From assembly GCA_017457555.1 (NCBI GenBank), contig JAFTHG010000130.1:1-6959 (forward strand): a DNA stretch of 6,959 bases, in the 5' to 3' direction. The position numbers were made by a program, and so were the translations under genes. Of the stretch, positions 1-6,230 are shown piece by piece. The DNA comes from Kiritimatiellia bacterium (GTDB taxonomy: Bacteria; Verrucomicrobiota; Kiritimatiellia; RFP12; DVOR01). The notes under the pieces were generated by a model that worked only from the letters and a program-made list of their open reading frames with translations, did not search any database and was not told the origin of the DNA. Positions within the stretch are counted from its first letter, which is position 1, and each line of letters begins with the position of its first letter.

Positions 1-52
1 AAGTGACCCTTATGTGTTTCTTTTTATTTCAAGCAGAGCAAGAAGCCCTTTA

Positions 53-1021
53 TCACTTGCACCCCTGTTGGCGAAACGTCTGCAGTAAAGCCTGGAGTTT
101 CGGCTCCAACCACGCTGAAAAGGCTCGTGCTCCCTCTTCTGTAAAGTGATCAGCATCAGCCCAATAGGTTTGAGGGAATGGCATTCTGAAACAGTCTAAA
201 AGCGGTTTTCCTGCGCGCAAAGAGTCGCCCGGCGCCCACACATCATCCTGAAGCGCATCCAATGCCGCCAGATAATCTTCACGAACCGGAAAACGCAAGA
301 AGACAATCTCACGGCCATCTTCCGACACTAAATCCATCAATGCTTTCAAATATTTCAAGCCTTCGGGTTGGAAATGCGCCCGTTTACAATGACCTTTGAC
401 GCGAGCTTCCGTGACACCCGGCCGATTTTCCTTGGCCGTCGCTGCCAATCCTGCTATAAATCCGCGAGCATTTAGAATCTGCTCCGACAAGCCTTTCCCT
501 CGATAACGGACAATCTTGCGCCCCACATAGCGATGGTGTACACCAATCAAAAAGTCCGATTCGTAGGGCATTCCGGTGAAATGCGACACCAATACCGCCT
601 GATAGAACTCCGGCGTAAACTCTATCTGATGCGACACCATCCAGAAATCATCACTGATAACGACAGCCTGGCCCGGACGTTTCGGCCACTGTTGGCGTAC
701 CGCTTGATACGTATAATAAGCGATTTTGAAATCTCCGGAATTGTAACCCGCATTCCAAGCGCGCACGCTTTGAAAGACCTCCGGAGCAATGCCATAAACA
801 GTATGAGAACTTCCCAGAAAGAGTGCTTCCGTTTCTGGATCAAAATGTTCAAAGATTGCCAGCGCATGACGAATCGCATCCCGTAATTTTGCGCGTGGCA
901 TACGCCGTTTTACACGACGGGAACGAATCATCCTGCCTTTGAGAGTGCGCTTATCAACAAAATGGCTGATGCATTTCCACACCAGCCGATTGGTTGCACT
1001 TAAAATCCAAGTGTCAAACAT
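53..1021 (-). CDS. SGNH/GDSL-like hydrolase or acyl-transfer protein of a surface-glycan cluster
   Basis: A 322-residue protein with the marks of the SGNH (GDSL) fold. Block I is LFLGSSH at residues 68-73, where the second Ser (S72) is the expected nucleophile, as in DltD/AlgX-type members that carry GSS instead of GDS. WNAGYNSG at 89-96 fits the Gly/Asn oxyanion blocks. Near the C-terminus DADH at 289-292 gives the DxxH Asp-His pair, followed by FTEEGA. Known members de-acylate or O-acylate carbohydrates. With three glycosyltransferases upstream, I infer trimming or acetylation of a surface glycan. I see no clear signal peptide; the first 50 residues are basic with only a weak hydrophobic patch. 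The ATG at 1021 is preceded directly by an in-frame GTG (1024), and neither has a good Shine-Dalgarno; an ATG at 931 behind AAAGGCAGG is an alternative. The gene lies 30 nt after the GT2 gene and is probably co-transcribed with it. The fold is fairly sure, the substrate unknown. Confidence 0.72.
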   Translation of the reverse strand: MFDTWILSATNRLVWKCISHFVDKRTLKGRMIRSRRVKRRMPRAKLRDAIRHALAIFEHFDPETEALFLGSSHTVYGIAPEVFQSVRAWNAGYNSGDFKIAYYTYQAVRQQWPKRPGQAVVISDDFWMVSHQIEFTPEFYQAVLVSHFTGMPYESDFLIGVHHRYVGRKIVRYRGKGLSEQILNARGFIAGLAATAKENRPGVTEARVKGHCKRAHFQPEGLKYLKALMDLVSEDGREIVFLRFPVREDYLAALDALQDDVWAPGDSLRAGKPLLDCFRMPFPQTYWADADHFTEEGARAFSAWLEPKLQALLQTFRQQGCK

Positions 1022-1051
1022 CACCCGAAACAGATTTTGAAATTCAATACT

Positions 1052-1819
1052 TTAACGGATAGCCTTATCCGAAGAACGATGCCAGTAGGACATCAGTTTG
1101 GCTTCTTTCATAAAGGCATAGTTGGCCAATAACTGCGAACGAATCAATCCCTCCCAGCCATCGCGGAAGTTCTGTTTGCCAAAGTATTGCGCCAAGAAGG
1201 TGAACACAAAGATGGTTAATAACTTGAAAATGGACGCTTTTTTGCCCTTTTCAAACTTTTCCTTGGCCTTTAATGAAGAGTAATGATTCTGTTTTTCCAC
1301 CGCAGTTGAGATATCTGGGATGCCATAATGCAACACGGCAGCTTTCGTCTTTTCGACTTTTCCTCCACGGAAAATCACGCCTTCATGCACTTCATTAGTC
1401 AAGTCATAGCTTGCCAGTGCCTTCTTAAAGCAGTGTAAACGCCCGGAAATCTTCCAACGGCGACAGGCGCGTCCCATAAAAACATCACTGATTACAAAAT
1501 ACAGTCCGTCTGCCGTATTGCGCGTAACCGTATCATTAATGGCGGCGGCTAATTCAGGGGTTACGTGCTCATCCGCATCCACATTGACAACCCATTCGCA
1601 CGAACACTGATCCAGAGCCCACTGTTTTTGGCGAGCGAATCCTTCCCAGTCATGATGGAAGAACTTTACATTGGCGAAGGATTTCGCAATTTCAGGCGTC
1701 GCATCTGTGCTTCCGCAGTCAACAACGATCACCTCTTTAAAGTCTTTCAGACACTCCAGTGTCGCACGAAGAAAGCGCTCTTCGTTCTTCGTAATCATAT
1801 ACACGGATGCATCAATCAT
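1052..1819 (-). CDS. WaaE-like family 2 glycosyltransferase
   Basis: A 255-residue GT2 enzyme close in style to WaaE/KdtX, the lipopolysaccharide inner-core glucosyltransferases, which act on the cytoplasmic face of the inner membrane. Visible motifs are the opening ASVYMITKNEE (4-14), VVDCGSTD (32-39) for nucleotide-sugar binding, the family-typical GFARQKQWAL (60-69), NVDADEH (79-85) with the metal-binding DxD at 81-83, and the NEVHEG acidic segment (142-147). A hydrophobic stretch at about 199-213 may anchor it to the membrane. I chose the ATG at 1819 because an AAAGG site sits 6 nt before it and the GT2 motif begins at once. The frame stays open to a TTG at 1915, but that codon lies on the predicted transcription start. 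The gene has its own candidate promoter (1924-1953) and a leader of about 98 nt. The sugar and acceptor cannot be read from sequence. Confidence 0.88.
   Translation of the reverse strand: MIDASVYMITKNEERFLRATLECLKDFKEVIVVDCGSTDATPEIAKSFANVKFFHHDWEGFARQKQWALDQCSCEWVVNVDADEHVTPELAAAINDTVTRNTADGLYFVISDVFMGRACRRWKISGRLHCFKKALASYDLTNEVHEGVIFRGGKVEKTKAAVLHYGIPDISTAVEKQNHYSSLKAKEKFEKGKKASIFKLLTIFVFTFLAQYFGKQNFRDGWEGLIRSQLLANYAFMKEAKLMSYWHRSSDKAIR
1056..1071 (-). repeat. Short perfect hairpin over the end of the GT2 gene
   Basis: A 6-bp perfect inverted repeat (CGGATA/TATCCG, 4-nt loop) covers the last codons of the GT2 gene, just before its TAA. On the RNA it is followed by UUAAAGUAUU, which is not a proper U-tract, so I do not call it a terminator. 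It could protect the message 3' end or tune expression of the downstream SGNH gene. Confidence 0.4.
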
Positions 1820-1833
1820 AGTATACCTTTCGC

Positions 1834-1847
1834 CGGCACGTCTGCCG
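1834..1847 (-). repeat. 5-bp stem, 4-nt loop hairpin beside the GT2 ribosome binding site
   Basis: CGGCA and TGCCG flank a 4-nt loop and form a perfect GC-rich stem on the transcript. The stem ends 3 nt before the AAAGG Shine-Dalgarno at 1826-1830 of the WaaE-like gene. A hairpin this close could affect ribosome access, but stems of this size arise by chance quite often. Confidence 0.35.
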
Positions 1848-1923
1848 TTCTCCATTGACAAAGTAACACTTTTTCCCAAGAACCATTCAAAGCTTCTTCT
1901 GCATACCTTTGCCAATGTTTCAA

Positions 1924-1953
1924 ACTATAACACATCAAACAATCGTTTCGCAA
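1924..1953 (-). promoter_or_regulatory. Candidate sigma-70-type promoter for the GT2-SGNH pair
   Basis: On the minus strand TTGCGA (1948-1953, four of six to TTGACA) is followed after 18 bp by TATAGT (1924-1929, five of six to TATAAT). The -10 is preceded by TGT, an extended -10 element. The expected start is near 1917, giving about 98 nt of leader before the ATG at 1819. It is the best -35/-10 pair in the window. Confidence 0.5.
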
Positions 1954-2043
1954 GATAAAGTTCGGGTTTTCAACACCTTATTACACGTTATTGTGTGCCA
2001 TTTCCACCCTTTTCAGCACGGATCATCCTGTACTACGCCAGCC

Positions 2044-2808
2044 TTACACGTGCCAGTCTTCCAAAATCCACGGACACGGTTTCACACAATGGTGCTTTTT
2101 TCTGGCCTGAAATCCTTTTAAGGCGACATCGGGATCCGGATTTCCATGAAAAACCAAAACGCGCGTCTTGGGCTTTTTCGGAGTTATAAAAAGATTGAGT
2201 GGAAACACTGGTACACACGTCCTCTTGAAACTCTTAATCCATGCATCCGGCCACCAATACACCTCTTGCATAGCATAAGTCATAAAAGCTTGCTCGGTAT
2301 TGAACTTCTCATAAGTCAAAGCATCCTCTGTTTCCGCCATAAAGCGGTCGTAAATGTATTGACTCTTCCCTGCTTCAAAGCGGAAACACGAGGAGTTTCC
2401 AATTTTGGGACGTGGCCGGAAGATTTGTTTACGGCGCTCCACCCAATTGTGAATGATACAGTTTTTCCCGGGCATATAATCAAAGAAACAATCAATGTCT
2501 TCCTGAATCACAACGTCTACATCAAAAAACAATGTGGGGCCTTTAAGGTTACAGAATCCATCTTTAAATAAACAGAGTTTGACAAAGATGTTCGGCCAAT
2601 GTGCCATTAAGTCCGGCCGCGGATTCTCCGGAAAGGGCTGTGCATCAATTCCCTCGTCCAATCCCGAAGGATCATCTGTCACACAGACAAAACGAAAAGG
2701 TCGATGCAAGTGCCGTGTTACCGAGGCATAAAGTATATTTGTGAACGCCGCAGGATAACGCGTTCCCCATTTCAAACAAAGAATGTTTACCGGTTCCATT
2801 TCACGCAT
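2044..2808 (-). CDS. GT-A-fold glycosyltransferase with FDVD motif
   Basis: A 254-residue protein of the nucleotide-diphospho-sugar transferase (GT-A) superfamily. It opens with VNILCLKWGTRYP (7-19) and RFVCVTDDPSGL (39-50), the N-terminal pattern of a widespread cluster of poorly characterised surface-polysaccharide transferases. TLFFDVDVVI (92-101) holds the metal-binding DxD at 96-98. NTEQAFM (170-176) resembles the conserved DQ segment of GT8-like enzymes, and VFHGNP (219-224) the C-terminal His region. There is no signal peptide or membrane helix, so it is probably cytoplasmic. I chose the ATG at 2808 because AAGGA lies 8 nt before it; ATGs at 2799 and 2817 are also in frame. It follows the GT8 gene after 54 nt and probably shares its promoter. 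Donor and acceptor are unknown; the superfamily call is firm, the exact family less so. Confidence 0.78.
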   Translation of the reverse strand: MREMEPVNILCLKWGTRYPAAFTNILYASVTRHLHRPFRFVCVTDDPSGLDEGIDAQPFPENPRPDLMAHWPNIFVKLCLFKDGFCNLKGPTLFFDVDVVIQEDIDCFFDYMPGKNCIIHNWVERRKQIFRPRPKIGNSSCFRFEAGKSQYIYDRFMAETEDALTYEKFNTEQAFMTYAMQEVYWWPDAWIKSFKRTCVPVFPLNLFITPKKPKTRVLVFHGNPDPDVALKGFQARKKHHCVKPCPWILEDWHV

Positions 2809-2862
2809 ACACAACATCCTTACTTGGTTCTGAACAAACACCCTGATATTCTTACAGGACTC

Positions 2863-3810
2863 TCAGTCAACAGATTTCTTCCAAATGCGAAGACCAAACA
2901 GAAAACCTCGCCGCACACCTTTTTTAACGTGCGATGAATAAACAATTGCAGCGAGATGACGCATCACAAATTCCCACGCATTCCGCCGGTAAGGCGTTCT
3001 GAGCAGATACTTAAGATATGCTGGCCAGGAGGTATTCCACGCCACATTACACCAGGGCTTCTCGTATTGACCGGCAAAGTGCCGAATGCCAACACGGCCT
3101 TTCCACACGGTTTTCATCTTATCGGTCACACACCACGCCGGAGAGAGTTCGGCAATCTTTCCGACAAAGCGACGGTTAATAACCACTTGATCGGGCGCAC
3201 CAAAGGCTTCTTTGTCCAGCGTGCGTACACATATTTCGGTTTCTTCAAAACATTGTGCCGTAAACTGATTCTGGCGTAAAGCGTCACAATCCATCAGAAG
3301 TAAACCCGAATATAAGTAAACATCATCCTCTTGCAGCCCAATTATCCGCTTGTAGTTCTTCCAACCGATTGCTTTTTGAGAACCTTCCGGACGATACTCA
3401 TTAAATTCTCGCACAGCTCCTAAAAGAGCTCCCTGCAAATCCATCTCCCACAAGGGGCGCAAGGGCTGATAAAAGAGCACGTCCACATCCGAATAAAGGA
3501 CGCGTTTCTCCGGAATGAGTTCCGGAATCAAATAGCGGTAATAGATCTCTTGTGAGAAATATTCCAATGCGGTTGGATAGTTGTCAAATGCCGACCGATC
3601 AACCGGATGGAAGGCAAGCGAACACCGCTCCGAAGCCATAGAAGAGAGAAGCGCCCGATTGGCGTCACTTAAATCACCACTGAGAATGTGAAAAGCGAGG
3701 CATTCGCCCGGATTACTGGCAAGCACAGATGCAATCACCACAGCTGCATGCTGGGCAAAGGTGTTGGAAATGCAGAATGCAATCGTAATCGGATCGGTCA
3801 TCGATGTCAT
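2863..3810 (-). CDS. Family 8 glycosyltransferase (WaaJ/RfaJ-like)
   Basis: A 315-residue GT8 retaining glycosyltransferase. ITIAFCISNTFAQHAAVVIASVL (8-30) matches the usual start of lipopolysaccharide galactosyl- and glucosyltransferases such as WaaJ/WaaO. YRYLIPEL (91-98) precedes VLYSDVDVLF (104-113), whose DxD at 108-110 binds metal and UDP-sugar. SGLLLMD (168-174) and DQVVIN (207-212) are the central conserved blocks, and HFAGQYEKPW (244-253) is the C-terminal His/KPW motif. The tail is basic and may touch the membrane. By family knowledge it adds a hexose to a lipopolysaccharide core or similar acceptor at the inner membrane. I chose the ATG at 3810 because AAAGG is 6 nt before it; the ATG at 3816 touches that site directly and fits worse. 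It heads the glycan block, with its own candidate promoter 67 bp or less from the Tad genes. Confidence 0.88.
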   Translation of the reverse strand: MTSMTDPITIAFCISNTFAQHAAVVIASVLASNPGECLAFHILSGDLSDANRALLSSMASERCSLAFHPVDRSAFDNYPTALEYFSQEIYYRYLIPELIPEKRVLYSDVDVLFYQPLRPLWEMDLQGALLGAVREFNEYRPEGSQKAIGWKNYKRIIGLQEDDVYLYSGLLLMDCDALRQNQFTAQCFEETEICVRTLDKEAFGAPDQVVINRRFVGKIAELSPAWCVTDKMKTVWKGRVGIRHFAGQYEKPWCNVAWNTSWPAYLKYLLRTPYRRNAWEFVMRHLAAIVYSSHVKKGVRRGFLFGLRIWKKSVD

Positions 3811-3841
3811 CGTCATCCTTTCAGGTCACTCTCTATCCACC

Positions 3842-3874
3842 TTTACGGATAGTATAGCACAACGCTTCCGTAAA
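3842..3874. repeat. 8-bp inverted repeat around the GT8 promoter -10
   Basis: TTTACGGA (3842-3849) and TCCGTAAA (3867-3874) form a perfect 8-bp inverted repeat with a 17-bp centre. The centre contains the candidate -10 of the GT8 gene. The layout suits a dimeric repressor site. As RNA it could also form a hairpin, but no U-tract follows, so a terminator for the Tad block is unlikely. Confidence 0.5.
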
Positions 3875-3880
3875 CGTGCA
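3851..3880 (-). promoter_or_regulatory. Candidate extended -10 promoter for the GT8 gene
   Basis: TATACT (3851-3856, five of six to TATAAT) is preceded on the minus strand by TGC, giving an extended -10. A weak -35, TGCACG (3875-3880), lies 18 bp upstream and overlaps the end of the TadG-like region. The expected start near 3844 leaves a leader of about 34 nt with AAAGG at 3817-3821. It would drive the GT8 and second GT-A genes. Confidence 0.45.
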
Positions 3881-3883
3881 CTA

Positions 3884-5248
3884 TCAGTGTGCATAGGTGG
3901 CACCTCCGGAGTCGCCCCGTCCGGGTTTAGGACGACGGCAGGTATGACCGTGTTGGGAAAGCCATGCGGAAACGGTTGCCCGGAAAGCAATCTGATCCCA
4001 CTTTTGTAAAGCTCCGCAATAACGGCAGACCGTATCTAACACACCCTGACTGCTATAAGGTCGCACATGGAAGTAGAGATGGCGATACCACGCAGGCTCA
4101 AAGGGTCGTAATCCCGCTTCAAGTGCATCCACAGGCACCAATCGCACGGCATCAAATCCTCCCAGAAGCAATCCACCTTGCCGAGGCGGTTCATTCCCTA
4201 CCGACCCAAAAGGTTTAGCGGCTGCCATCCATGGCACATCCGCCTTTGCCGTAGTGACCACGCTGTAGGCTCCACGCACATCAAACTCCGGTCGCACCTC
4301 GGCCCGAATGGGCAAGACATCCTTTCGCATCCGCTCCCAAGGTTGCCACGATGCCCCATAGATCATCCACGGCTCCAACCGGAGTGCTTCTGCCTGAGGT
4401 GAATCTGCTACTGTTTGTCCATTGTGGTCTGGCGGCAATGGCGGTGGAATTTCCGGATGTCCCAAACGCCGCATCTGCTCATTCATGCGGTCCACGGTGG
4501 CAGGTTCACCATTCGTTCCATCGATACGCAATTCTGCAAGGGTACGATAAGTGACGCCTACCCCTAAATCGAAAAAGACCTCTGTAGTCACCTGTGGCAC
4601 TGGTCCGAAATCACGATGATTCCGATACGCTTCCAGAAAAGAATAGGCATTGAACCAAAACCAACAGTAGTCATCGCCCAGAACCGCTTCATAAAAGTCC
4701 TGATTCCCCAGCAATGACGTACTTTCAGGAAAGACAGGCGTTGCCTGAAAGGCATAAATCTCTTCACGCAATACCGCATTCAGTGCCGTGCGGAAATCTT
4801 CGGTTGCGCCCTCATAATAGTCTGGGAATTGGATCCATCGGGCACAATCACGCAGAAATTGTCTGGCTTCTGGAAGTGGCTGTGCGCCATTTTTCTGTGC
4901 CGTCACCTGCGCAGCCTGCAATGCTAAAAGAGGCGTAACCACAGCAATCCGCTGTTGAAGTTCGAAAAGTGCCGTTGCAGCAGCTGCGTTTTTCACGTCA
5001 TCAGCCAACATATAGGCGTGAATCAGGTTCAATTCTCCACACAGATTCAGCCCGGCCGCCTGCCAGCGCGCCGCCGCCAACGCCACCGGATCACCGGCAT
5101 CCTGCGCCCGAAGACGCCTTAAAACAACCCAATGTGTGTCCAACAACCAAAAGACCAGCGACACCATCGCTACCAGCAACGCCAATAGCAGAACCACCGC
5201 TTGCCCGCGTTTTTGCCGAAAGGTGGAGTGCAACATCCGCTCAATCAT
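3884..5248 (-). CDS. TadG-like Tad pilus-associated protein with C-terminal Cys/His cluster
   Basis: A 454-residue protein with the layout of TadG-like Tad proteins: a short basic N-terminus, RQKRGQAVV (11-19), one membrane helix at about 17-37, then a long extracytoplasmic domain. The KRG|Q junction resembles the prepilin signatures of the three genes upstream, but mature position 5 is Leu, not Glu, so cleavage is uncertain. The body (about 50-400) has no motif I can name. Near the end C408, C411, H433, H435 and C437 form a CxxC...HxHxC set that could bind metal or form disulfides; C70, C135 and C195 are also present. Its ATG overlaps the TadE stop by 8 nt, with AGGA 8 nt before the start, which points to translational coupling. 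Known TadG-like proteins are tied to assembly or anchoring of Flp pili. The membrane topology is firm, the exact role inferred. Confidence 0.68.
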   Translation of the reverse strand: MIERMLHSTFRQKRGQAVVLLLALLVAMVSLVFWLLDTHWVVLRRLRAQDAGDPVALAAARWQAAGLNLCGELNLIHAYMLADDVKNAAAATALFELQQRIAVVTPLLALQAAQVTAQKNGAQPLPEARQFLRDCARWIQFPDYYEGATEDFRTALNAVLREEIYAFQATPVFPESTSLLGNQDFYEAVLGDDYCWFWFNAYSFLEAYRNHRDFGPVPQVTTEVFFDLGVGVTYRTLAELRIDGTNGEPATVDRMNEQMRRLGHPEIPPPLPPDHNGQTVADSPQAEALRLEPWMIYGASWQPWERMRKDVLPIRAEVRPEFDVRGAYSVVTTAKADVPWMAAAKPFGSVGNEPPRQGGLLLGGFDAVRLVPVDALEAGLRPFEPAWYRHLYFHVRPYSSQGVLDTVCRYCGALQKWDQIAFRATVSAWLSQHGHTCRRPKPGRGDSGGATYAH

Positions 5249-5780
5249 TCAAAGCGTCCTGAAGATAGTAAGATGCATGGTCTTCAATGGCCCATGTCGC
5301 AGAGAGACGCCGAGTCCCTGTGTCGCTGACTTGATGCCCGAAGAGCGCCCCCAACTGTGATGGGAAGGAGAGCGGCAATTCAAAGGTAAGCTGACTCTCT
5401 GTCGTATGATTTGAGCGTTTCATCCGATGACCCAGCGTATCCCAACGTTCATAATGCAGAATTCCACGCGCTTCCGGGTCATTTTCACTTTGCAAATAGG
5501 AGCGCACCAGGGCCAGTTCGCCCTCTGCTGTCGCCACCGTTCTGCCGCCATCCGGCACGATACGCCGCCCCGACACGGGCAACATCGCCACACGGATTGC
5601 CTTTGCCCGTTGAAAGGAATTGAACCCCACACTGTCGGCTCGCGCCGCGCGTGCCGCCGCATTGTTGAGATGCTGCTGCGCTACAAATCCATACGCAAAA
5701 TCGAAAAAGAAAAAGAATGCCGCCAAGAGAACCAGCAGCACCAGCAGACTTTCCAGGATGGCTTGCCCTTTCCTGTTCAT
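5241..5780 (-). CDS. tadE: TadE-like pseudopilin
   Basis: A 179-residue TadE-like pseudopilin. The N-terminus MNRKG|QAILESLLVLL (1-16) has a short basic leader, a Gly before the cleavage point and Glu at mature position 5, as in TadE/TadF pseudopilins processed by the Tad prepilin peptidase. A hydrophobic helix runs to about residue 30, with an unusual run of five Phe at 22-26. LNNAAARAARADSVGF follows, typical of the TadE amphipathic region, then a soluble domain to the C-terminus. Its family is needed for Flp pilus assembly at the inner membrane. I chose the ATG at 5780 because it gives the expected short leader. An in-frame GTG at 5813, 15 nt after the upstream pilin stop, would add 11 residues; neither has a clear Shine-Dalgarno. 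It sits between the Flp-like pilin and the TadG-like gene. Confidence 0.8.
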   Translation of the reverse strand: MNRKGQAILESLLVLLVLLAAFFFFFDFAYGFVAQQHLNNAAARAARADSVGFNSFQRAKAIRVAMLPVSGRRIVPDGGRTVATAEGELALVRSYLQSENDPEARGILHYERWDTLGHRMKRSNHTTESQLTFELPLSFPSQLGALFGHQVSDTGTRRLSATWAIEDHASYYLQDALND

Positions 5781-5828
5781 CGCTTTTGGAGTGCGGGCGC
5801 ACCCATTCGGCACCCCGCAATAAAGAAA

Positions 5829-6065
5829 TTAGTGATTGCCCGATTCGTCCAGACGCTTCAACACTTCATCTCCGTCACCGAGATCATTGTAAGCATCCTG
5901 AGCTTCTGCACCCACATCTTCATCAATGGCAGAGGTCGCGCCGGAGAACTTCTTGGCGATTGCCTTTCCAAAAAAGCCGACCAGCGTCAACAGTGTGATA
6001 GCAATCAGAACCACAATGATAATGTATTCCACCATTGTTTGACCTTTGCGAGAGGTTACTTTCAT
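5829..6065 (-). CDS. Flp-like type IVb pilin
   Basis: A 78-residue Flp-type (type IVb) pilin. MKVTSRKG|QTMVEYIIIVV (1-19) has a basic 8-residue leader ending in Gly, with Glu-Tyr at mature positions 5-6, the signature of Flp pilins. A single helix runs over about 11-33, then a small tail of about 45 residues rich in Asp and Glu. Mature length would be 70, within the usual Flp range. The protein would be cleaved by a TadV/CpaA-type peptidase and polymerised by the Tad machine. The start is very sure: AAAGGAG lies 6 nt before the ATG, the strongest ribosome binding site in the window, consistent with a highly made major pilin. It follows the smaller pilin gene by 15 nt. The acidic tail is the variable, probably surface-exposed part. 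Whether this or its neighbour is the main subunit is inference; the stronger binding site favours this one. Confidence 0.85.
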   Translation of the reverse strand: MKVTSRKGQTMVEYIIIVVLIAITLLTLVGFFGKAIAKKFSGATSAIDEDVGAEAQDAYNDLGDGDEVLKRLDESGNH

Positions 6066-6071
6066 CTTTCA

Positions 6072-6078
6072 CTCCTTT
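6072..6078 (-). promoter_or_regulatory. Strong ribosome binding site of the Flp-like pilin
   Basis: AAAGGAG on the minus strand, 6 nt before the pilin ATG at 6065. It lies in the 15-nt gap after the stop of the smaller pilin gene. It is the closest match to the anti-Shine-Dalgarno in the window and fixes the start. Confidence 0.8.
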
Positions 6079-6080
6079 AA

Positions 6081-6224
6081 TTAGGGGTAGTGTGAACCCA
6101 AAATGACTTCGGTGCGGTGATGCTGACGGTTCAGAGCCTTTACAATGAATCCGGCTGCCGTCGCTGCAGCCATCAGCAACACCAAGACCAAGATGTATTC
6201 CACCAATGTCTGCCCGTTTCGCAT
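6081..6224 (-). CDS. Very small Flp-like pilin or pseudopilin
   Basis: A 47-residue protein starting MRNG|QTLVEYILVLVLL (1-17). The 4-residue leader ends in Gly, and Glu-Tyr fall at mature positions 5-6, as in the next pilin. The helix spans about 8-25, leaving a tail of only some 20 residues that ends in GSHYP, so the mature protein would be about 43 residues, at the short end for Flp pilins. It is probably an accessory or minor Tad pilin, or a second Flp subunit. I chose the ATG at 6224 because it gives a canonical prepilin. The frame stays open upstream to a TTG at 6305, which would add 27 basic residues, less likely. No good Shine-Dalgarno precedes the ATG (AAGG is only 2 nt away), and a TATGAT -10 ends 6 nt before it, so the message could be leaderless. 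Confidence 0.7.
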   Translation of the reverse strand: MRNGQTLVEYILVLVLLMAAATAAGFIVKALNRQHHRTEVILGSHYP

Positions 6225-6230
6225 AGCCTT

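Larger units (their letters stand above)
1820..2043 (-). other. 224-bp intergenic region and leader upstream of the GT2 gene
   Basis: This non-coding stretch lies between the second GT-A gene and the WaaE-like gene. It holds a candidate promoter, a leader of about 98 nt, and a short GC-rich hairpin next to the ribosome binding site (1834-1847). The 3' flank of the preceding gene shows only a weak ACAC/GTGT stem and no T-run, so read-through from upstream is possible. I see no RNA gene, riboswitch or insertion sequence in it. Confidence 0.5.

Noticed and set aside
1..52. Terminator or next gene after the SGNH gene
   Set aside because: The 52 bases show no stem with T-run and no start codon with a ribosome binding site that can be followed.
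533..886. Plus-strand frame inside the SGNH gene
   Set aside because: It is a shadow of the coding strand; the minus frame carries the SGNH blocks.
1820..1915. N-terminal extension of the GT2 protein to a TTG at 1915
   Set aside because: The extension lies on the predicted transcription start and has no Shine-Dalgarno, while the ATG at 1819 has AAAGG at 6 nt and opens directly into the GT2 motif.
2004..2021. Possible third copy of the direct repeat (CTGAAAA-GGGT-like on the minus strand)
   Set aside because: Only about 12 bases match and the CCCCTC end is absent; too weak to separate from chance.
1981..2043. Terminator after the second GT-A gene
   Set aside because: Only a 4-bp ACAC/GTGT stem is present and no T-run follows.
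5427..6080. A 217-codon plus-strand open frame antisense to the TadE and Flp-like genes
   Set aside because: It mirrors two well-supported pilin-family genes, has no recognisable motif and no ribosome binding site, and its composition follows the opposite strand.
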